A stretch of DNA of 64,000 nt, taken from contig JAAAUF010000004.1 in the NCBI GenBank assembly GCA_015499985.1, forward strand, positions 1-64,000. The letters are read 5' to 3'. The stretch is from Haplosporangium gracile (Eukaryota > Mortierellomycota > Mortierellomycetes > Mortierellales > Mortierellaceae). The first letter of the stretch is position 1, and each line of letters opens with the position of its first letter. A program made the position numbers and the translations under genes. The notes under the pieces were generated by a model. The model was not told the DNA's origin. It ran no database searches and saw only the letters and a program-made list of their open reading frames with translations. This document shows positions 23,773 through 35,591 of this stretch, in pieces.

Positions 23773-25335
23773 AAATAGTTATCAACAAGCGCGTGTATTT
23801 TTTTCTATTTCTTCATTCACCCAATATACTTATGTGTTTTTATTCAATCGCTATCTCTTTGCATTGAAACGAACAGCATCTGATAAGGAATACCTCCTGG
23901 TTTTTTTTTTCAAATTTATTGCGTCGTATGCATGCAGTGAAATACTAAAGACGAGGTGTAGTTGGTGTTTTCACGTGAAGGTACAATTGGTGATCGCATG
24001 GGTTAATCGCCCAAAGGAATTAGCGTCTGTGCTCGTGACAAGCGGACAAGCGGACAAGCAAACAACAGACAACGGATAGGAATCAACTACTCTCCAAGTT
24101 CCTGGCCTGCCTCGAGCAGATAACAAGGCAGGGAGGAGGGAATGCTGTTGGGTGGGGGCATCTTCCCTTCACTCCCTCCTTCCTCCTCTCCACACAATTC
24201 TCCTCCCCTTCTGGAACCGCGCAAAAAAAAAAAAATTATGGCGGTCATTGCGCATGACAGCGAGGCTAAGAACTGAGGCTGAATTTGAAGAATTGGACAC
24301 TGACTTGCACACACGTGAAATAAGTCAAAAAGAGAAAATTGTGCCTGGATCAGAAGAATGGAGCTTTTCATGTTCCTGAGTGAAGGAGAGAGAAATATCT
24401 GGGTGGAGGTTGGAAGGGAGTACTGGCGGGACATCAAAAATAATTATATCGCAATCGAGTTATGGAGACTGGGAAACATTTGAGAGAGAGAGAGAAGTGG
24501 ACTGGATTAAAGAAAAAGGAGCAATTGAGCAAGCATAAGAAAAAGAAACATTTGATCCAACAGGGCATGCCTTGAATGTAATCAACAACTGGCCTTGTTC
24601 TTCGAGGGCCAACTTGTTCACAAAAGTGAATAATAATAATATCGCGCTGTTGAACTGTGGCTGTTTGAAGTCGAGCAACAGGGTTTTCATATTATTATTA
24701 TTGTTTGTTGCTCACGAGGATGGTGATGACAAAAGGGGAGCAGCGGAAAGACGTACGATAGAGCGTATTGTGAAGCTGCTCTCTTTTTCCCCTTCATTTT
24801 TAGATTTTATTTTCCTCTCTTGGACGCTTGCTTCGGAAAAAGAAGCTGCCGTTCCCTCTCTCTCCATTCAACGGGAAACCCTAAAGGACACAGAAAAGAG
24901 AGGGAAAAGGATATCGATCGCTTTCTTTCTTGAACAGTACAGGCTTGACCAACTGGTAATATCGCTGGTATTTTCTGTTACTGACATACCTGTCTGTCGG
25001 TCGTTGATAACCTGTGTGTGTGTGCTGTTCAGTTGGTAAAAGGCAGGCTGTCATTAATGCGTGTTCATAAGTATAGCGTTGTGTCAAGCTCTAAAGTAAA
25101 ATGGCATACAGTACATATCTGTTGTTCAGCTGCTGAGCCAACCTCCAACATTTGTACGGCGACGGCTTTTCTACAGTCCGAACAAAAGGGAGGCTCCCTT
25201 TTTCCCTGTCCCTCGCAATAAAACTTGATCGCTCATCTCTTTTTTCTCTTCTCTCTTTTCTTTTCTTCTTCTCCTCATCCCTTTCACTCTCTCCTTCTCT
25301 CTCATCTCTCATTCCTCATCCCGCAAGACACCGCC
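23773..25335. other. 1.6-kb intergenic, no gene seen
   Basis: Only short unconserved ORFs occur here. A short direct repeat GACAAGCG/GACAAGCG/GACAAGCA lies near 24036-24062, and the last 120 bp before the elongase ATG are strongly CT-rich. Confidence 0.5.
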
Positions 25336-27209
25336 ATGGCCGCCGCATTCTTGGATCAGGTCAACTTCAGCCTTGATCAGCCCTTCGGCATCAAGCTCGA
25401 CAACTACTTCAGCAAGGGCTATGAGCTCGTCACGGGCAAGCCCATCGACTCGTTCGCCTTCCAGGAGGGTGTCACACCCCTGTCGACCCAATACGAGGTC
25501 GCCATGTGGACCGTCACCTACTTTATCGTCATCTTTGGCGGTCGCCAGATCATGAAGTCCCAGGAGGCCTTCAAGCTCAAGCCCTTTTTCATCCTCCACA
25601 ACTTCCTCCTGACCATCGCCTCCGGTGCCCTTCTCCTTCTCTTTATTGAGAATCTCGTCCCCATCCTTGCCCGCCACGGTCTCTTCTACGCTATCTGCGA
25701 TCAGGGTGCCTGGACCCAGCGTCTCGAGCTCCTCTACTACCTCAACTACCTCGTCAAGTACTGGGAGTTGGCCGACACCGTCTTCTTGGTTCTCAAGAAG
25801 AAGCCTCTTGGTACGTGTTTTTTGTCTGTTCTCCTTTTTTATTATCTACCTTGCAGGACCCCACATCGGACAACTACAAGGGAAAAAACAAGGCGAGGCA
25901 GGATCAATTGAAAACAAATAGGAAGATCAAGAGAGGTTAATTATGCGACATTCTTAGGTTTGTTGCTGTTTTTTCTTTGTGTCGCCATGGTTTCTTTTTA
26001 TGCTATGGTTGTCCAATGCCTGGATTTGGATTGTCTGTGCTTTATGCTATTTTTTATCTTTGCGCGCCCAACAAAAACAAAAAGGAAAAGGGAGAAAAGG
26101 AATGATGTACCCAACAACAACAACAATCCCGTGTCGACAACACAACATAACACATAGCAAGACACGACACGACAAGGGACATACTCCGGTTCCCCTTTAT
26201 TTTCATTATTTCATTAATCGTTTCCACGATACAGCGGATTCCACGCCCAAATAACAAAACAATAGCAGTAATATGGAATGGTCACCTCCCTCTTCAACTT
26301 CACCCCCTGGCTCATTTTTGCGAACCGAAAGCGGGATTCTTGGTTGTCCCTTTTCTGTATTGTTCTTGTTTGACACGTCAGAGAGTAAAAGAGTCAGAAA
26401 CACAGGATGCGGTCATCGTACTGTACGGACTTTTTACAGCAGAGCAAGCAACAGCGGCGCGGGACAAAAAAACAGAAGTCGTCCCTTTCCCTTCCCACCT
26501 TGTTCCCACTCATTTTTTATGTTTCGTTATCTTAATTTTTTTCATATGCCGATTTATAAGAATGGCATGAGCTGGGCTGCGATGAAAACAATAGTCCCGC
26601 ACCTGCACCTACTTTGCAGTTTGTGCGCCGTCTTCCTCGGAAGAATCGCCATCATGGCCACAATAAGGGCAACACGTTTTTATATCGCTGTGTGGAAGTA
26701 TCATGTAACTAACAAACACCACTTGCAATTGTTGCATCCTAATAGAGTTCTTGCACTACTTCCATCACTCGATGACCATGATCCTCTGCTTCGTCCAGCT
26801 CGGTGGCTACACTTCCGTCTCGTGGGTCCCCATCACCCTCAACTTGACCGTCCACGTCTTGATGTACTACTACTACATGCGCTCTGCTGCCGGTGTCCGC
26901 ATCTGGTGGAAGCAGTACTTGACCACCCTCCAAATCATCCAGTTCGTCCTCGACCTCGGATTCATCTACTTCTGCTCCTACACCTACTTTGCTTTCACCT
27001 ACTGGCCCCATCTTCCCAACGTCGGCAAGTGTGCCGGTACCGAGGGTGCTGCTCTCTTTGGCTGCGGTCTCCTCTCCAGCTACCTCTTGCTTTTCATCAA
27101 CTTTTACCGCCTCACCTACAACGCAAAGGCCAAGGCTGCCAAGGAGCGTGGCTCCAACGTCACCCCCAAGACTCCCAAGGCTGACAAGAAGAAGAGCAAG
27201 CACATCTAA
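25336..27209 (+). CDS. ELO-family very-long-chain fatty acid elongase (MAELO-like)
   Basis: This 312-aa polytopic ER protein catalyses the condensing step of fatty-acid elongation (acyl-CoA plus malonyl-CoA to 3-ketoacyl-CoA). Exons are 25336-25810 and 26746-27209, with a 935-bp intron. Family signatures are in order: ELADTVFLVLKKKPLEF, the histidine box HYFHH (residues 162-166), hydrophobic TM segments around it, and HVLMYYYY plus the TTLQIIQF motif. A Lys-rich end (KKKSKHI) resembles an ER retrieval signal. The sequence closely follows what I recall of MAELO from Mortierella alpina, a Gln/His-box variant acting on saturated and monounsaturated C16-C18 acyl chains, rather than GLELO, the C18 PUFA elongase. 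The exact substrate is inferred. This is the strongest taxonomic marker in the window. Confidence 0.95.
25811..26745 (+). other. Long intron of the elongase gene
   Basis: This 935-bp intron (donor GTACGT, acceptor CTAATAG) lies immediately before the histidine-box exon. It contains poly-A/T tracts and no conserved ORF. Its length is unusual beside the ~100-200-bp introns of most genes here, so it could hold regulatory sequence; none is recognised. Confidence 0.7.
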
Positions 27210-28037
27210 ACCATCGTGTCTTCATTTCCTTCAAGGACTGTGAATAGAATAAGAGTGTCATCGCCCTATGATCCGTTCATTTTCTTTCAGGAAAAATCAA
27301 CCAACCCATTGGAGCACCTGGACTTGAATCCATGCTCCTGTCTATGCAACCCTTTCATACTTTTTCTTTCCTTTTTCTCTTGTAATATTCACAATACATC
27401 TTCCTACACGGCATCATTATCCATCCGTCAAACATTCATTCCGCCTCTCCTCTCATTGTTCTTGTTTACCTATCTTTGTTTTTGTTGTATTGTTTTCGAT
27501 AGCTTGTATGTCCATAGACCACTTTTTTCTATCTACAGATACCATGTTCATCTCTGAGATAAACACCTCTGCAAACATATTTCGCCAATGTTATTCGATT
27601 TGCCAAAGAGAACAAGTTCGCGTCTTTTTTTTTTGATGTTTGTTAGGACCAGAAGAGGAGGACAAGAAAAAGGACGAAAGGGTCCAGCTGAGTCTGACAA
27701 GTGTCGAGCACTTACTCTGCGCACGGTGCTCTCCCCACAAAGTGTCAACAGTATCAATTGGGCCGTTGTTGCTTCCTTGCCCGCTCGTTAGTTTGGCACC
27801 AGCCGAGCCTCAAGCATAAAAAGGGACAAGAGCGTGAGTGTAAATGAGTTTCGCTATTTTTCTTCTCTTCTCTTTCATCTCTTTGCCCATCTCAACCCGA
27901 CAGACTCTGTTCCCACTACATTACTCTTCTAGACAGTTCTCCTTTGAAACCTCGTCTACCTTATTCCGCCTATTCTTACTTTTCCACTTAGCGCACATTT
28001 TTTCTTTTTATTTTTGTTCACGCGTACTTTGAACACC
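27210..28037. other. Intergenic, no gene seen
   Basis: The 0.8 kb between the elongase and the hydrolase holds T/C-rich DNA and a small inverted repeat (GGAGCA...TGCTCC, about 27312-27338) in the likely elongase 3' UTR. No gene was found. Confidence 0.5.
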
Positions 28038-29803
28038 ATGTCAGCTCAACCAACCAACTCGCTTGAAGACAGCTTTGTTTCTATCCACGAAAAGACTACC
28101 TCCCAGACATCCTTCTCCACCTCTACCTCCTCCTTTCATCAAGAACACCACCACACCCACAGCCACGGTCATGGCCATGGCCTCCAAGACCAACTCATTG
28201 ATGAAAAGTCAACGGCACTCTTGGAAGAGAAGGACGACGATCCAACGGTCCCACGTCGCATGAAGCTCTCGGCTCGTCGAACCGACCTCCTGCCGACCCT
28301 CCAGACCCGCCTCTCTCAAGCATCCTTTCCGGACCAGATCGAAGCCGCCGGATGGAGTTACGGAACTGAGACGGGTCTCCTCAAGTCGTTGACCCGAGAA
28401 TGGTTGCACAACTATGATTGGGAGAAGGAGTTGAGCCATCTCAATCAGGATTATGACCATTGGACTTGTCGGATCAATGGGTTGGATATTCATTATGTCC
28501 GACATGATCCTTGGGCCGAGAAGATGAAGGATCCCGTTACGGGAGAGGAAAGTGGAGAGGAAGGGCCTTGGGCGGGTAAAGCGACAGTGAATGAGCAGGG
28601 GCAAATTGTGATGCCGTTGTTGTTGATCCATGGGTGGCCAGGAACTTGGTATGAGTTTGGAAAGGCGATTCAGTTATTGAAAAAGCGTGGGCGCTTCCAG
28701 ATCATTGTTCCTTCCCTGCCTGGGTTTGGATGGTCCCAAGGTAAGGCACCTATTTGTCTCCTGGTTGAAATTCTGTTGTTATTTTTTAAGGTAGATCTGC
28801 AATGCGATATCTAACCACTCTTTCTGATACTCAACATTCTTCGTGGATATTTAGCCCCGATGGAGAAGAAGTTTGGAACAAGGGCGATGGCCAAGACGTT
28901 GCACGACCTGATGCAGCATCTGGGCTACAAGTACTACCTGGCTCAGGGCGGAGACTGGGGTGCCATCATCTCGCGAACCATCGCAACCCTCTACCCCGAC
29001 AACTGTCTCGCCATCCATATCAACATGCTGCCCTGCCTCCCTCCACGCCCTTGGTCGAGCCCCTTCCAATTCGTTAAGGCCATCACGGGCTTTGTCCTCC
29101 CTTCGGTCGTTTACAAGAACAACCCTCGTGAACAGGCTTCGATTGTGGGTCTGAAGCACTATGCTGTCGAAGAAGGTGCTTACTTCTTCTTACAATCAAC
29201 CAAACCGCAGACGTTGGGTCATGCCCTGCAAGATTCCCCCGTGGGTCTGCTGTCGTGGTTGACGGAAAAGTATCTCGGTTGGGCGGATTTAGACCCTACT
29301 CAACCAGAGACGTGGCCATTCTCGAAGACTGAGCTGTTGACGCAAATCATGATCTATCATTCGACAGAGACGATTACTTCGTCGACAAGGATTTATTATG
29401 AGACTTATCATAACCGTGACGTGGAGTGGTTGCTTCGTCGTCCTGTCCCTGCAAGTGTCCCTGTTGGCGTTGGTGTCTGGAACAAGGAACTCTTCATGGT
29501 TCCCAAGGCCTGGGCCGAGTAAGTGTCTTTATCATTCAGGCACCGTCAAAACATATCCGCGTAATTTGGTTTGCTCGTATGACATGCCAGCAAACAAGAA
29601 TCTAACATTCTCTATCTTGACCCGCTCCTTCCATGAAATGTAGTGACTATATGAACATTATCTCGTGGCACGAGTTCCCCAAGGGTGGTCACTTTGCGGC
29701 CTTTGAGAGACCTGTCGAGTACGAGAAGGAGGTGACGGACTATTTTACGAGCGAGCAGGTTCTGGATGCCTTCACCGCCAAGCGATACGGCTTCAAGATT
29801 TAA
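28038..29803 (+). CDS. Epoxide-hydrolase-type alpha/beta hydrolase
   Basis: The product is 508 aa. Exons are 28038-28740, 28855-29518 and 29644-29803. It belongs to the group of microsomal and fungal/juvenile-hormone-type epoxide hydrolases, which open epoxides to diols. The N-terminal EHN-like block (SYGTETGLLKSLTREWLHNYDWEKE) is followed by the oxyanion motif HGWPG at about 198-202 and PSLPGFGWSQ. The nucleophile elbow GGDWG has Asp at about 268. A lid region carries candidate Tyr residues. The base His is in KGGHFAAFE, at about 472. All catalytic elements are visible. Before the domain come ~80 extra residues with a His-rich stretch (HHHTHSHGHGHG), which is unusual and might bind metal. 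No clear TM anchor is seen. A poly(A)-like AATAAA lies at 29854. Confidence 0.88.
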
Positions 29804-30211
29804 AAGACGACCTCTCAAATGGCACCTCGAATACTCCTTATTTTCGCTGAGAAAATAAAGAAACGCAAACATCGTACAGTTAACTGATTGATGATGATGT
29901 TGAATGCTAGTTGTTTTTATGTCTATGGTACAATTATGATGAATGCGCTTTAGTGAATTGAGATGAAAAGAGGAATTAAGAAGGTAGGGAAGGATTAGAA
30001 GAGGACCGGATTTTGAAGAAGCCGAAGTGTGTTGCATTGCTCGATCGCGAGCCGAAAAAGTCGATCAAAAGTCGACAAGCCGAGAACCCAAAAAATGGTG
30101 CAGTTAGAGTAACTTTGTCCACAATTCCAGCTCCAGCTCCAGATCCTGATCCCGGTCCTGCAATACTCGTCGCTCTTGTCTCTCCTCCTTGAGGTCCGCT
30201 CAGGTTGCCCT
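29804..30211. other. Short convergent intergenic
   Basis: The hydrolase (plus) and UTP11 (minus) end toward each other across 408 bp. It holds AATAAA at 29854-29859 and otherwise only likely 3' UTR sequence. Confidence 0.6.
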
Positions 30212-31151
30212 CTACTTCTTGCGGTCGGCCTTCCACTTGTATTTAGCAAGCCCATCCTTATCGACACCAATCTTCTTCTTGCGGCCCTTGAGCATCAGAT
30301 TCTTGCGAAGCTTCATCTCGGACTCGAGCTTAGCCATCGTCTCTTCACGTTCCATTCTCGAGGCGAGTTCCGTCAATGCGCGCTCACGCTCCTTGGTTGC
30401 TGCCTTGATCTCGGCCTTTTCCAGGTGGGCGACGACAGTGTCCTTCTTGAGCTGCGAGGTTCTGGGTCGGTTGAATTTCCGGTGAACGAGTTCTGGTGCT
30501 GTGTCAAAGTGTTTTGCTGCGTCGAAAGTTTTCACTATACGGAAGTGGCGGTTAATGAACAAAGAGTAAAAGAAGAAAAGGTTAGAATATGCTCCTTTTG
30601 TGTCCAGTGCAACAAAAATGAACAGGAACTGGATCTCAGTAAGATGAGTTACCTTCATCCTCAGTATCGACAAAGACGATGTGGTTCTTGGGCTTGACAG
30701 CAGCCTTAGAACTACTACCCAACCCACTTCCAAACATATCTTCATCCTCCTCCTCCTCGCCAAACTCATCATGGACATCATCATCCAAAAGGACCAACCC
30801 CTGCTGCATCCGTTCAATCCTCTTCTTTCCAATATCGCGCTGCTGGGTAACGTAGTTGAGATCCTGAGTATTCAGCAACTTGAGGAAATCATGCGAGAAC
30901 TTGTCGTTTCTTTCCGTGAGATGGACACCGCCTTTGGTCTTGGAGTTGATCATCTTGAAGTAAAACTCGTCAGGGTTGCGGAAGGCGGCTTTTTCACGCA
31001 TGGCCTTGAGACGGTCCTGTTTGGAGTGGTAGTCGCGTGCACGGGCAACATAGTCCTTTTTCTTCTCGAGGAGGCCGTATTTCTGGCGGGCTAGAGGTTG
31101 CGAACGCTCCTTGTGGTTGCGTCGGTGGACGGCGTTGCGAAGTGACGACAT
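30212..31151 (-). CDS. UTP11: UTP11-family SSU processome protein
   Basis: The product is 273 aa, a nucleolar U3 snoRNP-associated protein needed for 18S rRNA processing in the small-subunit processome. Exons are 31151-30653 and 30534-30212. The N-terminus MSSLRNAVHRRNHKERSQP and the following KYGLLEKKKDYVARARDYH are diagnostic of Utp11. RNPDEFYFKMINSKTKGG and the basic coiled C-terminus (KERERALTELASRMER, KGRKKKIG, YKWKADRKK) complete the family pattern. An acidic insert (GEEEEDEDMFG) sits in the middle. Length is close to the family norm (~250 aa). It shares a short promoter with Gemin2. Confidence 0.95.
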
Positions 31152-31338
31152 TGTTGGTTGTTGTTAGTTGTTGGTCTGTTGGTCTGTTGGTTGTTGGCTG
31201 ATGAATGAATGTACCTCGAGCGATGCCAAGCAAGGTACTTTTTTTTTTTTTTTTAGAATACGGGTCCTCAAAGAAAACAGTGACGGTCTTTTAGAGTGAT
31301 TAAGGGTCTCTCAAGTGTCAACGAACTACTTCGCCTGA
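31152..31338. promoter_or_regulatory. Shared bidirectional promoter, UTP11 / Gemin2
   Basis: Only 187 bp separate the start codons. The interval has a run of GTTG/GGTCTGTT repeats on the UTP11 side and a poly-T tract at about 31238-31254 in the middle, which may keep the promoter free of nucleosomes (inference). Confidence 0.6.
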
Positions 31339-33185
31339 ATGGCAAGCACAAGGCCTGGCCATGGACTGGCCTACAACACAACTCCTACATCAACTCACAC
31401 TGACACCACTATGGATAACATGCTGCCCAGTTCAGGGGAGGAGTACTTGCGCATGGTCAAGTAAGTCCTCATTCGAACCCCTTCTCTCCTTCTCTTCATC
31501 CTTGAATGCAGGCACATTCACTTCCAACAGTCGAACAAGATACACACCCCGACCAAACGACTCACCAACCTTTCTCTTCAACTTATTTAAACGTCCTGTT
31601 TTAGAGCCCAGGCACGGAAATGCCCCGCGGTGGTCGTGGCCTCAGGTGCAGGGGCACAGAAACACCTGGCCGCTAAGAACACGTCTCGGAAATACAGAAC
31701 TGACTGGCAGTCCTGTCTCCCTGCGCCCGAAGGGTGTGCCCCTACTCCCGAGTGGAAGGATCAGTTCATGAAGGATTTCAATGCGGCCAGAGTGAGACTC
31801 AGACGATACAAGCAGTCTCAAGAACGACAAACTAAGCGAGGTGGTGGCGCAAAGTCAAGGCAAGACAAGAGTTACGAGCAAGAAGCGAGTGAGAATGATG
31901 AGCAACCATATAATATACCCGAATTAGACAGCATTCAGCCACCGTCCTCATCCACTCACTCCAAGCCTGCTTCTGCTACTGCTCGCCTAGTGGTCTTGCC
32001 AAAGATACACGATGACCAAAAGTGGCGCACGTTGCTCTATGGACCCACACCATCGTCAAGCATCCCAGTCTCGCACGTCGCGTCAAGTACAACTGTAGTA
32101 GCAACGGAGTCTGTTGGCCTCTCCGCTCCTTCCTCAATTACCTCTGCCACCACCATATCAACGACAACAGCAACAAAGACACCTACTATACCAGCGCCAA
32201 CACCGACGGGAGCAATTTGGCAAGAGGGAATGTCACCTTCACCTCAGTTCCTGATCCGTCTCGATCAGGGCTATTTGATTCAGTTGCTGAAATATCATCT
32301 CCGCTGGCTTGCCGAGAACGACCTCCAAGAACAAGAGGTACGGTAGCGGTATTCCACCATTGGATGGAGGGTACTCAAAGAGAACGGAAAGAAGGGAAAG
32401 AAAGGAAAACGGCCAAACCAAACCAAAAGAAATCCCGTTAACATGTGTTATACATCTCTTATTACTTGCTATATCGTGAATAGGAAAAGTGGCTGTATGC
32501 GATGTTTCTGAAGCTGGATGTGCTTGTGGAGTCGGATCAGGTGGCTGTTCTCAGGAATATTGCGAAAAAGTGTGCCCGGATCCGATCGCATTTCCACGTA
32601 AGTCGTTTTTGCTCTTTTTTGCCGTCTTCTTTCCATCTCTTCTTGCCATGTGCTATGTCTTGTATGTAGGTCGTGTGTGTGTGAAGATACGCTTGCGTTT
32701 CCTGCCCTCTGTTTTGTGAGCTTACTCTCATGCAACTTTGTCTTGTCTTTCTTGATGGGAAAGCATACGAAAAGGACACCCGCCTCTTGCCCTTTTTATT
32801 ACTGTCTTCTCGATCATTGAGCTTTTTTCCCTCTCTCTCCCCTGTCTCTTTGCAACTATGCTTGTGTGAAAATGAGATTCTCGGTCATCCCTGCTCCTCC
32901 CTCTCCTTCCCCCTGGCTGCTCTATCCAATCCCACCCTTCGTTTGATTCTCATTCTTATTGTTATTTTTTTTTATCGATTGTTTTATTTCTTCTTGTTTA
33001 TCAAGGCGCGTCATATTTCATATTTTCTCGATTCTATTTTTGTTGCGCGATGTAATGGATGTACTCACCTTCATGGTTGTTTTTTTTTCTTTCGTTATTA
33101 GAGCGACTCTGGAAGCAAGCTTGCAACGGTCAACATGGTCATTACCATCATAGCCCGACTCTTTGGACAAGGGGACCTCGAATAA
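31339..33185 (+). CDS. GEMIN2: Gemin2/SIP1-family SMN-complex protein
   Basis: The product is 350 aa. Gemin2 binds SMN and the Sm-protein pentamer and helps assemble spliceosomal snRNPs in the cytoplasm. Exons are 31339-31460, 31605-32337, 32484-32597 and 33102-33185, with phases consistent. Signatures: EEYLRMVKAQARKCPAVVVA, CLPAPEGCAPTPEWKDQF, then a Ser/Thr-rich linker longer than in animals, WRTLLYGP, and SPQFLIRLDQGYLIQLLKYH. WLYAMFLKLD and the closing IIARLFGQGDLE follow. The stop codon TAA overlaps AATAAA (33181-33186), so the 3' UTR may be very short. Its presence fits the intron-rich genome; yeast retains only the distant relative Brr1. The last intron is 504 bp. Confidence 0.93.
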
Positions 33186-34339
33186 AAACAATTCCCTTTT
33201 TTCGACTCTCTCTGAAAAGAAGTGCGAAACCGAACCAATCTTTCCTTTTTGTACTTTCTTAGGCCGATGGGAAAAGAAAGACCGAAGGAGACTAGGATCG
33301 ATGATGATGGCGATGATGTTTACATGCATAAAGAGGTCTGTTGATTTTTTGTGTACACCCCCAAATCGACGGAAGTGAAGTACCTCTCGCTTTTCTCTCA
33401 TCTGTTTTGTGCAAGAAGGAGGAGCTGATGAAAAAAGGGGTGGAAATATCCAGGGTGCATAAGGTCAACTTAGCAAACAAAAGAAATAAAAAACCAGGGT
33501 CAATAGTCAGGGCTTGGTCGGTGGGAGGCTTTTTCCTCGAAAGAAAACGTATGAGGGACGAAAGAAAAAGATATTAGGGCATGGCAAGGAGCAAGGCAAA
33601 GCTCGTCACCGATTGTTGCTTCTTTCGGTTCATTTTTCGCCTTCTCTTTTATTTTCTTCCCAGCCAACCAGACGACGAAGGTCGACGAAAACGAATCACG
33701 TAGGAAATAAAGAGTACCCAGGCCAACCACGTTTAATGTTCACACTTTATTTATTGACTTTTTGTTTGGGTTGCGGCGGATTCATCTTTACTGTGTTTGC
33801 CTTTTTTTTTCCCAGCGAGAAGGGAGAGGGTAAAGCATTGTCGTAGGTATAGAGAAGGCTGATGCGCGATTATTTTTCATAGACTGGGAGAAGGAGCGAG
33901 GGAAAAGGAGATAGGTCGGTGGCGATTGTCAGGGACACACGACAACTGATGGAAGGAAGACTTATCCTTGCTGATCTCTTTGAGCGAGTTCGATTGGTGA
34001 GGTTCTTGGTGGTTGTCGTACATAGGCGGCAGACGAGGGGTGTCATCGACGACTCGATACTGATCTTCTCTAGAAGAAGGAGATCCCTTGGTTTGTGTTG
34101 GTTTCTCTCACTTCTTTCGTCCTGAGTCCCCCAATGACCCTCCTCGGGAGTCAGAAAGTGGATATTATATGCAGGACATGGTCCGGGGAGGGGAGAGGTT
34201 ACGTGAGCATTGAATTGGGATTAAGCAAAGCAAGAAAGAAAAGGTTGTAGTGGCAATGGTTCATATACACCAGGTCTATTGTATCTGTCTGGACATGGAG
34301 CATAGTGTGTGGAAGTGTGTAGCGTCGATATGCACTCCT

Positions 34340-34355
34340 ACTGTACATGTACAGT
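34340..34355. promoter_or_regulatory. Perfect 16-bp palindrome
   Basis: ACTGTACATGTACAGT reads the same on both strands. Dyads of this size are typical of dimeric regulator sites, but no factor can be named. It lies about 1.25 kb upstream of the LEA-like membrane-protein gene and 1.15 kb downstream of Gemin2. Confidence 0.35.
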
Positions 34356-35196
34356 GCGATCGATGCACAAATAATGTCGATGTCCTCACATTGGTAGTAG
34401 TCCATAAGCCATTTCCCATTTGGAATCGTTTTCCCGCCCTCTCGTCTGTCTTTATTTTTTTTCCCTCGTTTTTTTATTTCAATTATTCATCCATTCATTG
34501 ATTCAATTCATTTCTCATTCTCACCGTCGTGTGCTTTTCCCCTTTCCTTCTCTACTTCAGAGACCAAAGTTCCCTCGAAAAAAAACCAACACATAAACTG
34601 GCAAACCCATTTTTATCATTTTCCCCTTCCCTTCCCTTCCCTCTCTCACCTGTGTTCCTGTCTTTTTTCTTGTTTCCCAGCCGTCTTTTCCAGCCAAAGA
34701 ACCATCGACACAGTCAGTCCATTAGTCTTGTCCGCCACTTCCTTCTCTTTTCTTCCCCCACTTCATTTTATCACTCGCTCTCGCTCTTTTTCCTCACTCT
34801 TACTCTTCCTCAATTGTCTTTCCCCTTCTTCTCATTCACTCCCCATTTGACACCGCACTCTTCTTCCTTCCTTGTTCTTCTTTTTGCTCATTCCACTCTC
34901 ACTCGCATTCTCGCTCCCACTTTCATCGCGCACAAACTCTCCACACTCATCTCTCTTCTCCCCGCCTTCTCTTCTTTCATCTCTCATCAACCATTACCCA
35001 TTCACCAACTTCATACATATATATATATATAACTCACAGCCACCTTGTTCACCTCCTCACCCAAGTGTCAGATACAACACATAACAAACAACAACAAACA
35101 ACTACAACAACCATCTAACAACGCTGTCCGTCCACTGCCTCCTTTTTACATTTATTAACATCTTGCTGCAACCCGCCCCCCCCCCCCCCCCCCCCC

Positions 35197-35206
35197 NNNN
35201 NNNNNN
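35197..35206. other. Assembly gap (10 N) after poly-C
   Basis: Ten Ns follow about 21 consecutive C residues in the leader region of the next gene. Real length is unknown; no coding sequence is affected. Confidence 0.95.
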
Positions 35207-35591
35207 GTCCGTGTCTCTGTGCGCCCCTGTCTCTCTCTCTCCCCTTCTCCTTCTCTTTTGTTCTTACTCTCTGTCTCCCTTATCATCAACAGCAACATTA
35301 ACAACAGCAACAACAACAATCAAACAATTCAATTATCCATCGATACTGTCTGCCTCTCTCCTTCCATTGCCTTCCAGGAACACGGATAAGCGCGGGGTAG
35401 TCGACGGCGACAGTGTAATTGCCTTATCCTAATTTCTCAACTCCTCCTTCACTTTCGCTTGCCAGGTCGTCGACTGCAAACAGTGTGTACTAGTGGACAT
35501 ACCCTCAGTCCTCTAGCAGACACTCAAACCTTCAATCGACAACCTCCCTACAAGCGATCGAAAACAAAATCGGGGCAATTGACAGACAACC

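Larger units (their letters stand above)
33186..35591. other. 2.4-kb intergenic with palindrome, AT microsatellite and assembly gap
   Basis: No conserved gene was found. The first part is purine-rich; from 34440 to 35540 the plus strand is strongly pyrimidine-rich and probably forms the promoter/5' leader of the next gene. Visible elements are a 16-bp palindrome (34340-34355), an AT dinucleotide run (about 35013-35032) and a poly-C run ending in Ns. Confidence 0.55.

Noticed and set aside
27312..27338. tRNA-like or terminator hairpin after the elongase gene
   Set aside because: Only a 6-bp stem with a 15-nt loop; no cloverleaf, no A or B box.
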